Notes under the pieces: model-generated
The model's input: the letters and a program-made list of their open reading frames with translations, nothing else
Told to the model about the DNA's origin: nothing
Databases searched by the model: none
Program-made: the position numbers and the translations under genes
DNA from: Fuerstiella marisgermanici
Lineage (GTDB): Bacteria; Planctomycetota; Planctomycetia; Planctomycetales; Planctomycetaceae
Direction: 5' to 3'
Length of the DNA stretch: 64,000 bases
Assembly (NCBI RefSeq): GCF_001983935.1
Contig: NZ_CP017641.1
Span: 4,774,001 to 4,838,000 of the forward strand
Shown here: positions 50,543 through 59,334 of the stretch, one piece after another
Layout: each line of letters starts with the position of its first letter
How positions within the stretch are numbered: position 1 is the stretch's first letter

Positions 50543-53524
50543 ATGAACAGCCCCTTCCTGCGACTGGTGTGGAAAGAATATCGATCCCAGCGAAACCTGT
50601 GGCTGGCGTTGCTTACGTTTGTTGCTCTGCTGGGGCTGCTGTTTTTGATGGTGCTGGACAAACCGCACCGCGAGATCGGTAGCGTCATGGCGGTTGTTTC
50701 GCTGCTCACTTGCGCCATCGCGTCGATTCTGTCGATCATGATCCTGTTCACCGGTGAAGAAGACAACCGGACCGCTCAATGGCTGCGGCATCTGCCGGTG
50801 AAAACGTCCACTCTGTTTTTCGCGAAGATCTTCACGACATTCACGGCGACTCTGCTGATGGCCGTCAGTTGCGGGGTGGTCGTGGTGTTGCTTCACGTAG
50901 CAGCCAGCCTGTGGGAAACCGGCGACCTACAGACATTCGGCACATCAATACACCTGCCTCCGCAATCAGACCTCGCAAATATGGTCGTGGGTGCGACGGT
51001 GTTGGTGCTGTTCAGCATCGTGTGGAGTCTGCTCGGTCGCCGAGTGCTGCCAGCGATGGGCTGGTGCGCCGCCACCTTTTTCGGTTACACGATGTTCGTG
51101 TCGATCGTCGCCAACGGCGCGGGCTCGCTGTGGAGCGTCCCGGTGATCGTCAGTGCGGTCGTTGCCTGCGGCATGTTAATGCCACGTTGGCATCGCGGCG
51201 TGGGACGGTACGGCAATGGCGGAAGTATATCTTCGGTGGTGGGCCGTATATCGCTGAGGCTACCCACTTCGACAACTAGTTGGTGGACCGCGGGCTTAGC
51301 GCGAGCGGCTTCGAAGTCTCCGTTGATGCGACGAACCTGGGCCGTGCTGGTGTGGCAGCAATTACGATCGGCTGTTCCGTTTGCGATCATCGGCCTGCTG
51401 TTGATCGTCCCGACGATTTTACTTCACCTTGAATGGGGAGACTTCCCGGCGACTCCGTTTCTGCTGGCCTTCTTCACGGTGGAATGCGGCCTGAGAACCT
51501 TCCGCAGCGATCAGAAACAACTGAACAGCTTGTTCTGGTCTCATGAAGGCGTTTCGCCGCTGACGGTTTGGCTGTCGCGGCACGCCGTGTGGGTTTCCGT
51601 GCTGCTGTTGCTGACAGCGGCACTGCTGCTAGCCGAGTCACTAGCATTTCCGGACGTAGCTCGCGTTGGCAAGGATCCGTTCCATGGACCGGGTCGGTTT
51701 TCTGTCACTCATTTGCTCCATCTGGTTTCACTGCCGATCAATGGTTGGTCAGTTCGAGGCGAAACATACACCGGTACTGGATTCGTCTTTACGTTCGCCG
51801 CCGCGTGGCTGTGCGGTGGCTACGCAATCGGGCATTTGTGTGCGGTGTGGTGTCGGCAACTGTTGATGGCCACTTGTGCAGCGTTTCTGTTGTTTCTGGG
51901 ATTCTACGTCTGGCTAACGCACCTGCTGTTGCAGGACGTCACTCCGTGGCTGGCCGCTTTCCCGCTGATTGTGGCCATGTTCGCCGCTGCGGCGTGGACT
52001 CGACGACAATGGAGTGACCGCCAGTGGTCGCTGCGAATCGGCATGGAACGAACGCTGTTGGTTGGGCTGCCGATTCTGTGTGTCTGGCCGTTGTATGTTG
52101 CGGGACGAGTGGCCGTGCCGGCCGCGCGGGTACACGCCAGCATCATTGCAGATTCCAACAACGGAAAGTCAACCGATACTGAACGATTCGCTAAAGGGCT
52201 ACACACGCAGCCTGCGCCGTCACCACCCGAATGGCAGGACGCATGGGAACGTGTTTACCAAGCGACGACTGTTTACCACGGATCAAAAGGAGTTCAGAGC
52301 TTTTACGTCGGGCACCAAGGGCTGGAAGTGCAAACGCCGCCGCCGCATCAAATCCGAAACGGCGTGGCGGCACTCGACGTGATCCTGAACAGCGATCGCG
52401 AAAAGTTGTGGCTGCCGATCCGACATCGCCTGCCCGGCGACCCGCACTTTTCGGGCCGAGTTGCAGGCCTGCTGATTCAGGAATCTGTCCGTGCGTTGAA
52501 AGCCGACGATTCTGAAACCTGCGTCACCCGACTAATTCAGGCAAAACAGTTGTTGAATTATCTGGGCCGGGAGAGCATCGGCTATCCTCAATTCGTCGAC
52601 GCCTTTACATGGATGCAAGTCGTCGACCAGGCAATTCAACAGGTGGTCGCAGACGATCGCATCTCAGTGGAACAACTTGACGAATTAACCGAGCGACTGT
52701 CTCCACTGGACACGTCGCCACCGTACTCTACGAGCATGCTCGCGAATCGATTGAACTTCTGGTACTCAATCCACAACCAGCAGGGGCCGATTTGGGATCG
52801 CTATGCAGAGTATCTAATGAAGCGGAAAATCGACATTGCACATAGTGGAAATCAGACTTTGCAGTTTTTCGTCCGCAGCAGTTGGACGGAGCGAACTCGG
52901 TTTCTGACGATCCTAAACGCGGCGACAGTGTTGAACTTTTCCGAAACGGAAAACGAGCAGGCGAAGTTTGAACTGCGACGAATGCTTTCGACTCAACGAT
53001 ACCTCAACCACTACCTGTCAGGCGATCTCCCCGACGTGTTCCCCCTCGGGTATCGGCTGAATATTGACAGTGACTTTCGGGCGGCTCACAACAGCCGCCG
53101 CGCGACGATGCTGATTATCGCTCTGCAAAAGCACCGCCGGCAGCATGGCGAGTTTCCGGAAGAGCTCACTGGGCTAGACGATCTGGAAGCATTGAGACCG
53201 TGGCTGCAGGATGCCGAATCGCACGGGTCGTTCAGCTTTGCTCCGAACGGGTTCGGCCGTGACTTCATTTTGCATACGCCTTCGCAAAGTCCCCGACTCG
53301 CCGTAAACGGCAGCCAGCCGTTGCTGTTGTCAAGTTCCACATTGAAGCCCAGGGTGGACGATGCCCATTCGCTTCGGCAAGCCTATCACATGCCATCGAA
53401 TCCCAACCGCATTCTCTACCCGGACCACATCTATGGCACCGCGTTCTTAGGCGTCGAAGAGGCCAGTGGAGAAGCGAAGAAGGAGGATGGCGAAAGGCCG
53501 AAGGCGGAAACGGGGAAAAAGTAG
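50543..53524 (+). CDS. large ABC transporter permease with extra C-terminal soluble domain
   Basis: A 993-residue protein. Residues 1-540 hold about a dozen hydrophobic helices in two blocks (first starting RLVWKEYRSQRNLWLALLTF, second around AVLVWQQLRSAVPFAIIGLL), like two fused ABC-2/YtrC-type permease units. Residues from about 545 to the end are hydrophilic, with helix-rich sequence and a final domain containing ARRATMLIIALQKHRRQHGEFPEEL, similar to the helical segment of secreted pseudopilin-type or planctomycete extracytoplasmic proteins. The Lys/Glu-rich tail is low-complexity. AGGA precedes the ATG by seven bases. It should work with the upstream ATPase. Confidence 0.85.
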   Translation: MNSPFLRLVWKEYRSQRNLWLALLTFVALLGLLFLMVLDKPHREIGSVMAVVSLLTCAIASILSIMILFTGEEDNRTAQWLRHLPVKTSTLFFAKIFTTFTATLLMAVSCGVVVVLLHVAASLWETGDLQTFGTSIHLPPQSDLANMVVGATVLVLFSIVWSLLGRRVLPAMGWCAATFFGYTMFVSIVANGAGSLWSVPVIVSAVVACGMLMPRWHRGVGRYGNGGSISSVVGRISLRLPTSTTSWWTAGLARAASKSPLMRRTWAVLVWQQLRSAVPFAIIGLLLIVPTILLHLEWGDFPATPFLLAFFTVECGLRTFRSDQKQLNSLFWSHEGVSPLTVWLSRHAVWVSVLLLLTAALLLAESLAFPDVARVGKDPFHGPGRFSVTHLLHLVSLPINGWSVRGETYTGTGFVFTFAAAWLCGGYAIGHLCAVWCRQLLMATCAAFLLFLGFYVWLTHLLLQDVTPWLAAFPLIVAMFAAAAWTRRQWSDRQWSLRIGMERTLLVGLPILCVWPLYVAGRVAVPAARVHASIIADSNNGKSTDTERFAKGLHTQPAPSPPEWQDAWERVYQATTVYHGSKGVQSFYVGHQGLEVQTPPPHQIRNGVAALDVILNSDREKLWLPIRHRLPGDPHFSGRVAGLLIQESVRALKADDSETCVTRLIQAKQLLNYLGRESIGYPQFVDAFTWMQVVDQAIQQVVADDRISVEQLDELTERLSPLDTSPPYSTSMLANRLNFWYSIHNQQGPIWDRYAEYLMKRKIDIAHSGNQTLQFFVRSSWTERTRFLTILNAATVLNFSETENEQAKFELRRMLSTQRYLNHYLSGDLPDVFPLGYRLNIDSDFRAAHNSRRATMLIIALQKHRRQHGEFPEELTGLDDLEALRPWLQDAESHGSFSFAPNGFGRDFILHTPSQSPRLAVNGSQPLLLSSSTLKPRVDDAHSLRQAYHMPSNPNRILYPDHIYGTAFLGVEEASGEAKKEDGERPKAETGKK

Positions 53525-53572
53525 ACCGCCCCTGGGTTGGAACACGGGTAGCAAAATTAGATTGCGAGTCGT

Positions 53573-53776
53573 GAAACTGCGATTGGCCCGGCAGGGCTGA
53601 AGCACTTAGCCGTCGGTATCAGCCGACGGTAAGAGACAACAACAACGCGCCAGCCCCGAATGGGGCGACAGAAGCCTCCGCCACGGTATTTGCTGTCGCC
53701 CCGTCCGGGCTTTCTCGCATGTGAACGCATTTTCCGTCGGCTGGCGCCGACGGCTACGCGCTTGCGCCCGCTGGGC
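53573..53776. repeat. dispersed intergenic repeat, family 2, copy B
   Basis: Second copy of the element at 50312-50520, in the same orientation, 49 bases past the stop of the permease gene. The internal hairpin here is GCCGTCGGTATCAGCCGACGG. The two copies flank the permease gene on both sides. Confidence 0.85.
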
Positions 53777-53878
53777 GGAAGCCCGGGAATCGCATCCAGC
53801 GATGCCACTAACTGTCGCGTTCGGTTATGCTCCAACGTTCAACCACAGCACGTTTCCTTACGGCGGAGCCACGGCGCG

Positions 53879-55585
53879 ATGGATACTCGATTTTCTATTT
53901 TCATTCTGACCACGCTGCTTCTCGCCTTCCAGCCCACAGCTCTGAACGCAGACGAAGAGAACGAAGCCGCAGAGGCAGCGCCGCCGATTGAAGTGCAGTT
54001 GATTCCGCTTATTACGTTGAAATCCGATTTGAGAACGACCATGAAGGCAAAAGAACACTTCATGGAATTAGCGCAGACGAATGATGCAAACGAAGTTGGC
54101 GATGTGGCAATTTTCGAATTGGCCAACATCGGCGGAGTAACGTCAGAGTCGCTGTTGGCCGACGAGGCACCTCGACGAATGATCTATGACATCCACTTCA
54201 CGTTCCCGAAGTTCAGCATGGTAGGAGACTTAGTGATTCCTGGCGGGGACGCGCAACTGGAAGAAGTGTTGGGCAAATCGAACGAAGAACAAGAGGTCAC
54301 GCAAGATGCGAATGGAATGACAACGGTTGATGGCGGTGCTTTCATTACGACGGACCGATATCTGGCTGTTCGGCAGCTTGAAGGAAACGTGACCGTCAAA
54401 GACACGGCCGCTCAGCTTCGACAGCTGCTCAAAGACGTAGAGTCGAATCGCCAGCAAAAGACGTTCACAATTTCAGGCAATCCGCGTAAGCTCGGCCGAT
54501 CGGCTCTGAAGCCAAAATTGGCAGCCATGCGAGCCACGATGCTGACGCAGGCTCAGGAACGCGACAATGACGATCCGCTTTCGGCGATGAGTCGTTCGTT
54601 GATGTACAGGATGTATGCCACGTGGTTCGATGCCTTCTTTGACGACACTGAGCGACTCGAACTGGTGTTCGACTATTCGGAATCCGACCGCACATCTTCC
54701 GTGGAATTAATTCTGGATGCGGTCAAGGGGTCGCCGCTGGCTCAGTATATTGGACGCCTCAGCAATGTGCGGTCGCGCGGAGCGTCGTATCTGCATCCGG
54801 AACACGAAGCGTTCGTCGCGTTCTCAATTCCGCTGCCGGAAATGCTAACCAACATTCTGCCGCAACTCTCATCGGCGTCACTGCTGTGGTTGCAAAAGGA
54901 ACTCGGCATGGGCGAATCGCCAAACCCGGCGGTCAGCGATGTGGTTCAGCAACTGGCCGATCGAGGTCAGCTGGACCTGTTGGCTCAGGTTGTCGCACTG
55001 CCGGACGGTGGTCGGACTATGATTTTTGTCATGCCGCTGGATTCGGCCAGTGCCCTGGAATCAACTTCGATTCAGCTTGTTTCGAAAATGAACGACAGCC
55101 ACTGGGAATTGAATTCCGGTGAAGTCGGTGGCTACCCAATGCATCGGCTGGACGGGCAGCAGTTTGGACTCAGCGGTGCGTATGGTGGCACCGACGGTGA
55201 CGTCTACTTCGTGATGACGGAACACTGCATCGCGATGGCCATCGGTCGTGAAGACTCGCTTGGCATCCTCCAAAAGATCATCGCTCGTGACTTCGACGCG
55301 GACACGGCCACCAGTCGACTCAGTCGCAGCGCTTTCGCAATGCAGTTTCCCGCGCGCGTACTGACGGAACTCGACATGACCGAACAACCGGCAGGCCTCA
55401 CCGCTCGCCTTGCGGACGATGAGGACTCGCCGATTCACGACAACGTCACCTTCGCCCTCAACGCTGCTCCACAGCAACTGACGATCACGGCGACGTGCGA
55501 ATCAGATGCCATGATTACGGCCCTGACGACACATCAATGGTTCATTGAAGTGCTGTCGGCAAGCATCGACACGATTAGCGACTGA
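53879..55585 (+). CDS. secreted protein of unknown function
   Basis: A 568-residue exported protein. The signal peptide is MDTRFSIFILTTLLLAFQPT then ALNADEE. The rest is mixed alpha/beta without membrane segments; stretches such as IDFTFP-like DIHFTFPKFSMVGDLVIP, FVAFSIPLPEMLTNILPQLS and GGYPMHRLDGQQFGLSGAYGG look folded. No domain is recognised. I place the start at ATG 53879, with GGAG ten bases upstream; the longer frame from 53660 reads through the dispersed repeat. It follows the ABC operon on the same strand, but the 350-base gap with a repeat makes co-transcription uncertain. Confidence 0.82.
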   Translation: MDTRFSIFILTTLLLAFQPTALNADEENEAAEAAPPIEVQLIPLITLKSDLRTTMKAKEHFMELAQTNDANEVGDVAIFELANIGGVTSESLLADEAPRRMIYDIHFTFPKFSMVGDLVIPGGDAQLEEVLGKSNEEQEVTQDANGMTTVDGGAFITTDRYLAVRQLEGNVTVKDTAAQLRQLLKDVESNRQQKTFTISGNPRKLGRSALKPKLAAMRATMLTQAQERDNDDPLSAMSRSLMYRMYATWFDAFFDDTERLELVFDYSESDRTSSVELILDAVKGSPLAQYIGRLSNVRSRGASYLHPEHEAFVAFSIPLPEMLTNILPQLSSASLLWLQKELGMGESPNPAVSDVVQQLADRGQLDLLAQVVALPDGGRTMIFVMPLDSASALESTSIQLVSKMNDSHWELNSGEVGGYPMHRLDGQQFGLSGAYGGTDGDVYFVMTEHCIAMAIGREDSLGILQKIIARDFDADTATSRLSRSAFAMQFPARVLTELDMTEQPAGLTARLADDEDSPIHDNVTFALNAAPQQLTITATCESDAMITALTTHQWFIEVLSASIDTISD

Positions 55586-55599
55586 CGTTGCCCGACGGT

Positions 55600-57003
55600 T
55601 TACATGATCGAGAAGTAGTTGGCGACCGCGAAGTCGAACGCTTCGTTCGTGATGACCAAAGGCTTCTGATGGTAGTTGCAGTAGTTCTGCACCTGCAGAA
55701 TCAAGTCGCGCGGCTGACACAGTCGGAACGGGCGATCCACCTTCTTGTAGTGCGTTTCAATCAGGTACTCAACGCATTCAGGCTTTGGTTCGAACCCGAG
55801 GACTCGTGTCATGATTCCGCACAACTCGCGGAATTCCTGCTCTGACGGATCCGGCACTTCGATTTTGTAGGGAATACGTCGCAGAAAGGCACCGTCGACC
55901 AGGTCGCGAGGTTCAAGGTTTGTGCTAAAGATGATGAGCTGGTCGAAAGGAACTCTTAGCTTCTTGCCGCTGGGCAGGTTCATAAAGTCGTAGCGTTTTT
56001 CCAACGGCACGATCCAGCGGTTCAACAGCACATCGACGGGCATCTTCTGGCGGCCAAAGTCGTCGATCACTAGCGTGCCGCAGTTACTCTTCAACTGCAA
56101 AGGTGCTTCGCAGATTTTTGAGATCTCGTTTTTCGTCACTTCCAGTTCATCCATCGTCAATTCCCCCCCCGCAATCACGGTTGGACGTTTAACGCGGATC
56201 CAACGACGGTCGATCTGCTGCGAATCCAGCAGCCCGCCCTGATTCTGATCTTCGAGAGCTTCGTGAACGCCGGGATCGAAGATACGAATGATCTCGCCTT
56301 CGACGTAGATGGATCGAGGCATCCAGATGGCCGATCCAAATGCGTCGGTCACTCGTTCTGCAATACTGGTCTTACCGTTACCGGGCTGACCGAACAGGAA
56401 CATACCGCGGCCGGAATTAACCGCTGGTCCCAGCTTATTCAGCATTTCCTGATTGATGATCAGTCCATCAAACGCCGCTTGAAGGTCGGTTGCTGTGACC
56501 ACTTGGCCGGCAATGGTTTGAGCGGCCACTGAGTTTACGTAGTCGTCGAGTGAGACCGGAGCCGCGCCGTAGTAGGTGCACTCTTCGTGGTACCGCTTGC
56601 CTCGTTCACGGCCGAAGTCAGTGATAACCCATTCTGAGTCGCCGGTGGTTGTGGTTCCGACCAGATCGATTTGCTTGTCGGATCGAAGCTGCTTCAGGAT
56701 CGGGTCGATCACTTTGAAGGCTAACCTGACCTGCGATGCGATGCCTCGACTGGGCGCCATTCCAACCTGAAACAGGTACTTGACGATCAATCGTTCCAGC
56801 AACGCCGCCGTGATGCCCGCTTCTCGCAATGTTTGCGGCTGTCGCGGAGTGAATGCTTCGCCGGGCACAGGTGCGGGAGCCTTTTGTGTAGCTTCGTCAT
56901 CGACATCCGGTGATCCGGGTCCGCCCAACAACTGGTTGACACGTTCGAAAAGATCATCCAGTCCGGCTTGTTTTGGTGCCGAGTCGTCTGCAGAAATTGA
57001 CAC
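55600..57003 (-). CDS. AAA-family ATPase
   Basis: A 467-residue ATPase. After a ~120-residue N-terminal region with a winged-helix-like part ([20 protein letters not shown]) comes the ATPase core: Walker [14 protein letters not shown] at about residue 210, Walker [10 protein letters not shown], sensor-1 [10 protein letters not shown] and arginine-containing FLRRIPYKI. The order resembles MoxR-like or ClpX-type single-domain AAA proteins that remodel or load other proteins. Start GTG at 57003 with AGGGG ten bases upstream. It is divergent from the TIM-barrel gene; no partner such as a VWA protein is adjacent, so its substrate stays open. Confidence 0.88.
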   Translation of the reverse strand: MSISADDSAPKQAGLDDLFERVNQLLGGPGSPDVDDEATQKAPAPVPGEAFTPRQPQTLREAGITAALLERLIVKYLFQVGMAPSRGIASQVRLAFKVIDPILKQLRSDKQIDLVGTTTTGDSEWVITDFGRERGKRYHEECTYYGAAPVSLDDYVNSVAAQTIAGQVVTATDLQAAFDGLIINQEMLNKLGPAVNSGRGMFLFGQPGNGKTSIAERVTDAFGSAIWMPRSIYVEGEIIRIFDPGVHEALEDQNQGGLLDSQQIDRRWIRVKRPTVIAGGELTMDELEVTKNEISKICEAPLQLKSNCGTLVIDDFGRQKMPVDVLLNRWIVPLEKRYDFMNLPSGKKLRVPFDQLIIFSTNLEPRDLVDGAFLRRIPYKIEVPDPSEQEFRELCGIMTRVLGFEPKPECVEYLIETHYKKVDRPFRLCQPRDLILQVQNYCNYHQKPLVITNEAFDFAVANYFSIM

Positions 57004-57253
57004 GATTCATGTACCCCTGAAAAAGAAACAACCACGTACGTTGCCTAACACGTTTGGTGTAGGTCGGGATTTCGGTCCGGTCAAACGGCCTGGTGGTATT
57101 TGTGCCCGCCGTTCAACCAGTAGGTGTTGAGAATGGTGGAAGATTCGCGTCGTGCGGTTGTTTCTGTTGCATTGATCGCAAATGATGCGACCTCACTAAT
57201 CGGAATACGTCGTACGATTGCTGTTGCACCTTTTGAAGAACCAGGAAGCAAAA

Positions 57254-58084
57254 ATGAAGTTCGCACTTTGCCAGGAACTGTTCGAAGACATGCCGTGGGA
57301 CGAGCAGTGTCGCATCATGGCCGAAACCGGCTACACGGGGATCGAAGTCGCTCCGTTTTCGATCTCAGATGACCTCGCCAGCGTGCCGGAAACCACGCTG
57401 ACAGACATGAAAAACACGGCTGAACGGCACGGTTTGGAGATAATCGGCCTGCATTGGCTGCTGGCCAAAACCAATGGCCTATACCTCACGTCGCCAGACG
57501 AATCCGTCCGCGCAGCCACCGCCGAATACCTAAAACTGCTCGCCAAAACGTGCGCTGCACTCGGCGGCCGAGTGTTGGTGTTCGGGTCGCCTCAACAACG
57601 CAACCTGATGGAAGGCGTGACAACAGAACAGGCGATGGAGTTCGCCGCCGAGGTCTTCCGCGCGGCAATGCCAACCTTTGCCGAACACAACGTGGTGTTG
57701 TGCATGGAACCACTGACGCCAAAGGAAACAGACTTCATCAACACGTGCGCGGATGCCGTTGCGCTGATGAAGATGGTCGACCACTCGTCGTTCGTTCTGC
57801 ATCAGGATGTCAAAGCCATGGTGGGCGCTGAATCTGCTTCGGTACCCGAACTTATCCATCGTTACAAAGATGTGTGCGGTCACTTTCATGTGAACGACAC
57901 CAACCTGTTGGGACCAGGCATGGGTGAAACGGACTACCATCCAATCTTTAAAGCGCTGCAGGAAGTCGGTTATGACGGCTGGGTATCCGTTGAAGTGTTC
58001 GATTACAGCCCTGGCGCAGAAAAAATTGCAAAAAAAAGTATGGCTTACATGCAGCAGGTTTTGAGTGATTTAAAAGCGTCGTGA
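57254..58084 (+). CDS. sugar phosphate isomerase/epimerase-like TIM-barrel protein
   Basis: A 276-residue protein of the AP-endonuclease-2/xylose isomerase-like TIM-barrel family. Metal ligands are suggested by CMEPLTPKE, LHQDVKAM, HFHVNDTN and VSVEVFDYS in the usual order. Relatives interconvert sugars or hydroxypyruvate; the exact substrate cannot be told. The ATG at 57254 is preceded by AGGA with seven bases between, and the longer frame to 57218 is not needed. Downstream lies the unusual intergenic region before the histone-like gene. Confidence 0.9.
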   Translation: MKFALCQELFEDMPWDEQCRIMAETGYTGIEVAPFSISDDLASVPETTLTDMKNTAERHGLEIIGLHWLLAKTNGLYLTSPDESVRAATAEYLKLLAKTCAALGGRVLVFGSPQQRNLMEGVTTEQAMEFAAEVFRAAMPTFAEHNVVLCMEPLTPKETDFINTCADAVALMKMVDHSSFVLHQDVKAMVGAESASVPELIHRYKDVCGHFHVNDTNLLGPGMGETDYHPIFKALQEVGYDGWVSVEVFDYSPGAEKIAKKSMAYMQQVLSDLKAS

Positions 58085-58706
58085 AGCGTTGCGACACGCG
58101 CGTTTAAAACACAACTTGATGGCGACGTTAGACGTACACAAACATTCCTGTTGCGCTAACGTTTGATGTTGCGACGTTCGTGTATGTGTTACGAGTTGCA
58201 ACAACTACGTAAAGAAATGCCAATGTTTTATGCGGTGAAACGCATGTTGCAACAAACACGATGTATGCATCGCGCATGTTGTCATCAACAACGTGAGCGC
58301 AACAACTTAAAGACAGCGCTAACACTTCGCACAGGCTTGTCGCGCGCTTCGTGAAGCGTTTTCGAATCGATTGATCGTCAATGGAAGCGGTGACTTAATC
58401 TTAAAAACTTTTGGATCGAGGCTGTTCACGATGCATAACAGTCTTGCACATTCCGGATCATTAAATACGATTCCGCCCGATAGATGACAGCAGATTCTGT
58501 TGCATTGCATTGAAGCATCGTGGCGAAGGACTTTGCCTTACAGCAGACTTCACGACGGTCGTCAGGCAAAAAAGAATCTGCGTCACCAATGCCATGGTGG
58601 CGTGGTGATTTGTTTCTTGACTCTTGGTGGTCTTGCCCTTGTGGTTTTACTGAAGCCCGGTGACTGCGGCAGGATGGCCATCCGTTGAAACGTTAAGGAG
58701 GAATCC
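58085..58706. promoter_or_regulatory. long intergenic region rich in TTGC/GCAA words, upstream of histone-like gene
   Basis: About 620 bases without a credible gene. Its left half is more AT-rich than flanking genes and crowded with TGTTGC/GCAACA words on both strands, including the perfect 8-bp palindrome GTTGCAAC at 58195-58202 and 58246-58253, and related sites near 58149, 58168, 58300 and 58498. I see no DnaA-box cluster of the TTATCCACA type. A regulatory function for the next gene is plausible but not shown. Confidence 0.4.
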
Positions 58707-58913
58707 GTGGCCAAGAAGAAAGCAGCGAAGAAAAAGGCAGCTAAGAAGAAAGCTGCTCCAAAGAAGTCAGCTAAGAAGAAGGCAGCTCCTAAGAAGTCTG
58801 CCAAAAAGAAGTCAGCCAAAAAGAAATCAGCCAAGAAGAAGGCTGCTAAAAAGAAGGCTGCTCCAAAGAAGAAAAAGGCTGCTAAAAAGAAAGCTGCCAA
58901 GAAGAAGAAGTAG
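58707..58913 (+). CDS. histone H1-like Lys/Ala-rich DNA-binding protein
   Basis: A 68-residue protein built almost wholly from AKKKAA, APKKSAKKK and related units, with no acidic residue. It resembles the C-terminal tail of histone H1 and bacterial Hc1/Hc2-like proteins, which bind DNA through charge and help compact the nucleoid. AAGGAGG lies six bases before the GTG at 58707, a very strong ribosome site, which argues for high expression. A terminator follows. Planctomycetes have condensed nucleoids, so a role in compaction is a reasonable inference. Confidence 0.9.
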   Translation: MAKKKAAKKKAAKKKAAPKKSAKKKAAPKKSAKKKSAKKKSAKKKAAKKKAAPKKKKAAKKKAAKKKK

Positions 58914-58937
58914 GTTTCTACAACTCACTTCCAACAA

Positions 58938-58973
58938 ACGGCTGACGGTGTCCTATCCGCCAGTCGTTTTTTT
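58938..58973 (+). terminator. rho-independent terminator after histone-like gene
   Basis: ACGGCTGACGG (58938-58948) pairs with CCGCCAGTCGT (58957-58967) apart from one G-T wobble and one mismatch, followed by a run of seven T (58967-58973). Confidence 0.85.
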
Positions 58974-59212
58974 ACGCGCCGACGACAATGCGCGGGCTTT
59001 GCAGGCCACGCCAAACCAGCTCAGAGCCCCCCAGACGCGACCGCCGCGTTACCGGTCGAGAAAGCCCTAAGTCGATTCCAGCAAGCGACATGCGGTCACA
59101 GAAGGCCTGCGTGACCACAAGCGACGGGCTGAGCCTTGTGAACGCCGGAAGATGCCACTATCGAGCGTCACATTTCGTCGTGGCGAGCAGCCAGATGTCG
59201 GTACCTGAGACG

Positions 59213-59243
59213 AAAAAAAGCCCGACGTATGATGACGTCGGGC
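59213..59243 (-). terminator. rho-independent terminator after Gfo/Idh gene
   Basis: A perfect 9-bp stem, GCCCGACGT (59220-59228) with ACGTCGGGC (59235-59243), is followed on the minus strand by seven T (complement of 59213-59219). It lies about 90 bases past the stop of the minus-strand oxidoreductase gene. Confidence 0.92.
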
Positions 59244-59334
59244 CTTAATGTTGTCTTTCCTTTGCAGAGCAGATACGGCGTCGAATTGCCGTTCTGTGTT
59301 AGGTGCAAATCACAACGGTCGCACGCTGTTTGCT

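Larger units (their letters stand above)
58914..59334. other. intergenic region with two terminators, no gene
   Basis: About 420 bases between convergent genes. It holds one terminator for each strand (58938-58973 and 59213-59243). Frames on the plus strand between them have no ribosome site or recognisable product. Confidence 0.5.

Noticed and set aside
58163-58354. 63-residue frame in the TTGC-rich region
   Set aside because: Cys/Arg/Gln-rich composition follows from the GTTG/CAAC words; no ribosome site and an equally open frame on the other strand.
58085-58706. possible replication origin
   Set aside because: No cluster of DnaA boxes and no dnaA, dnaN or parAB nearby; AT-richness alone is insufficient.
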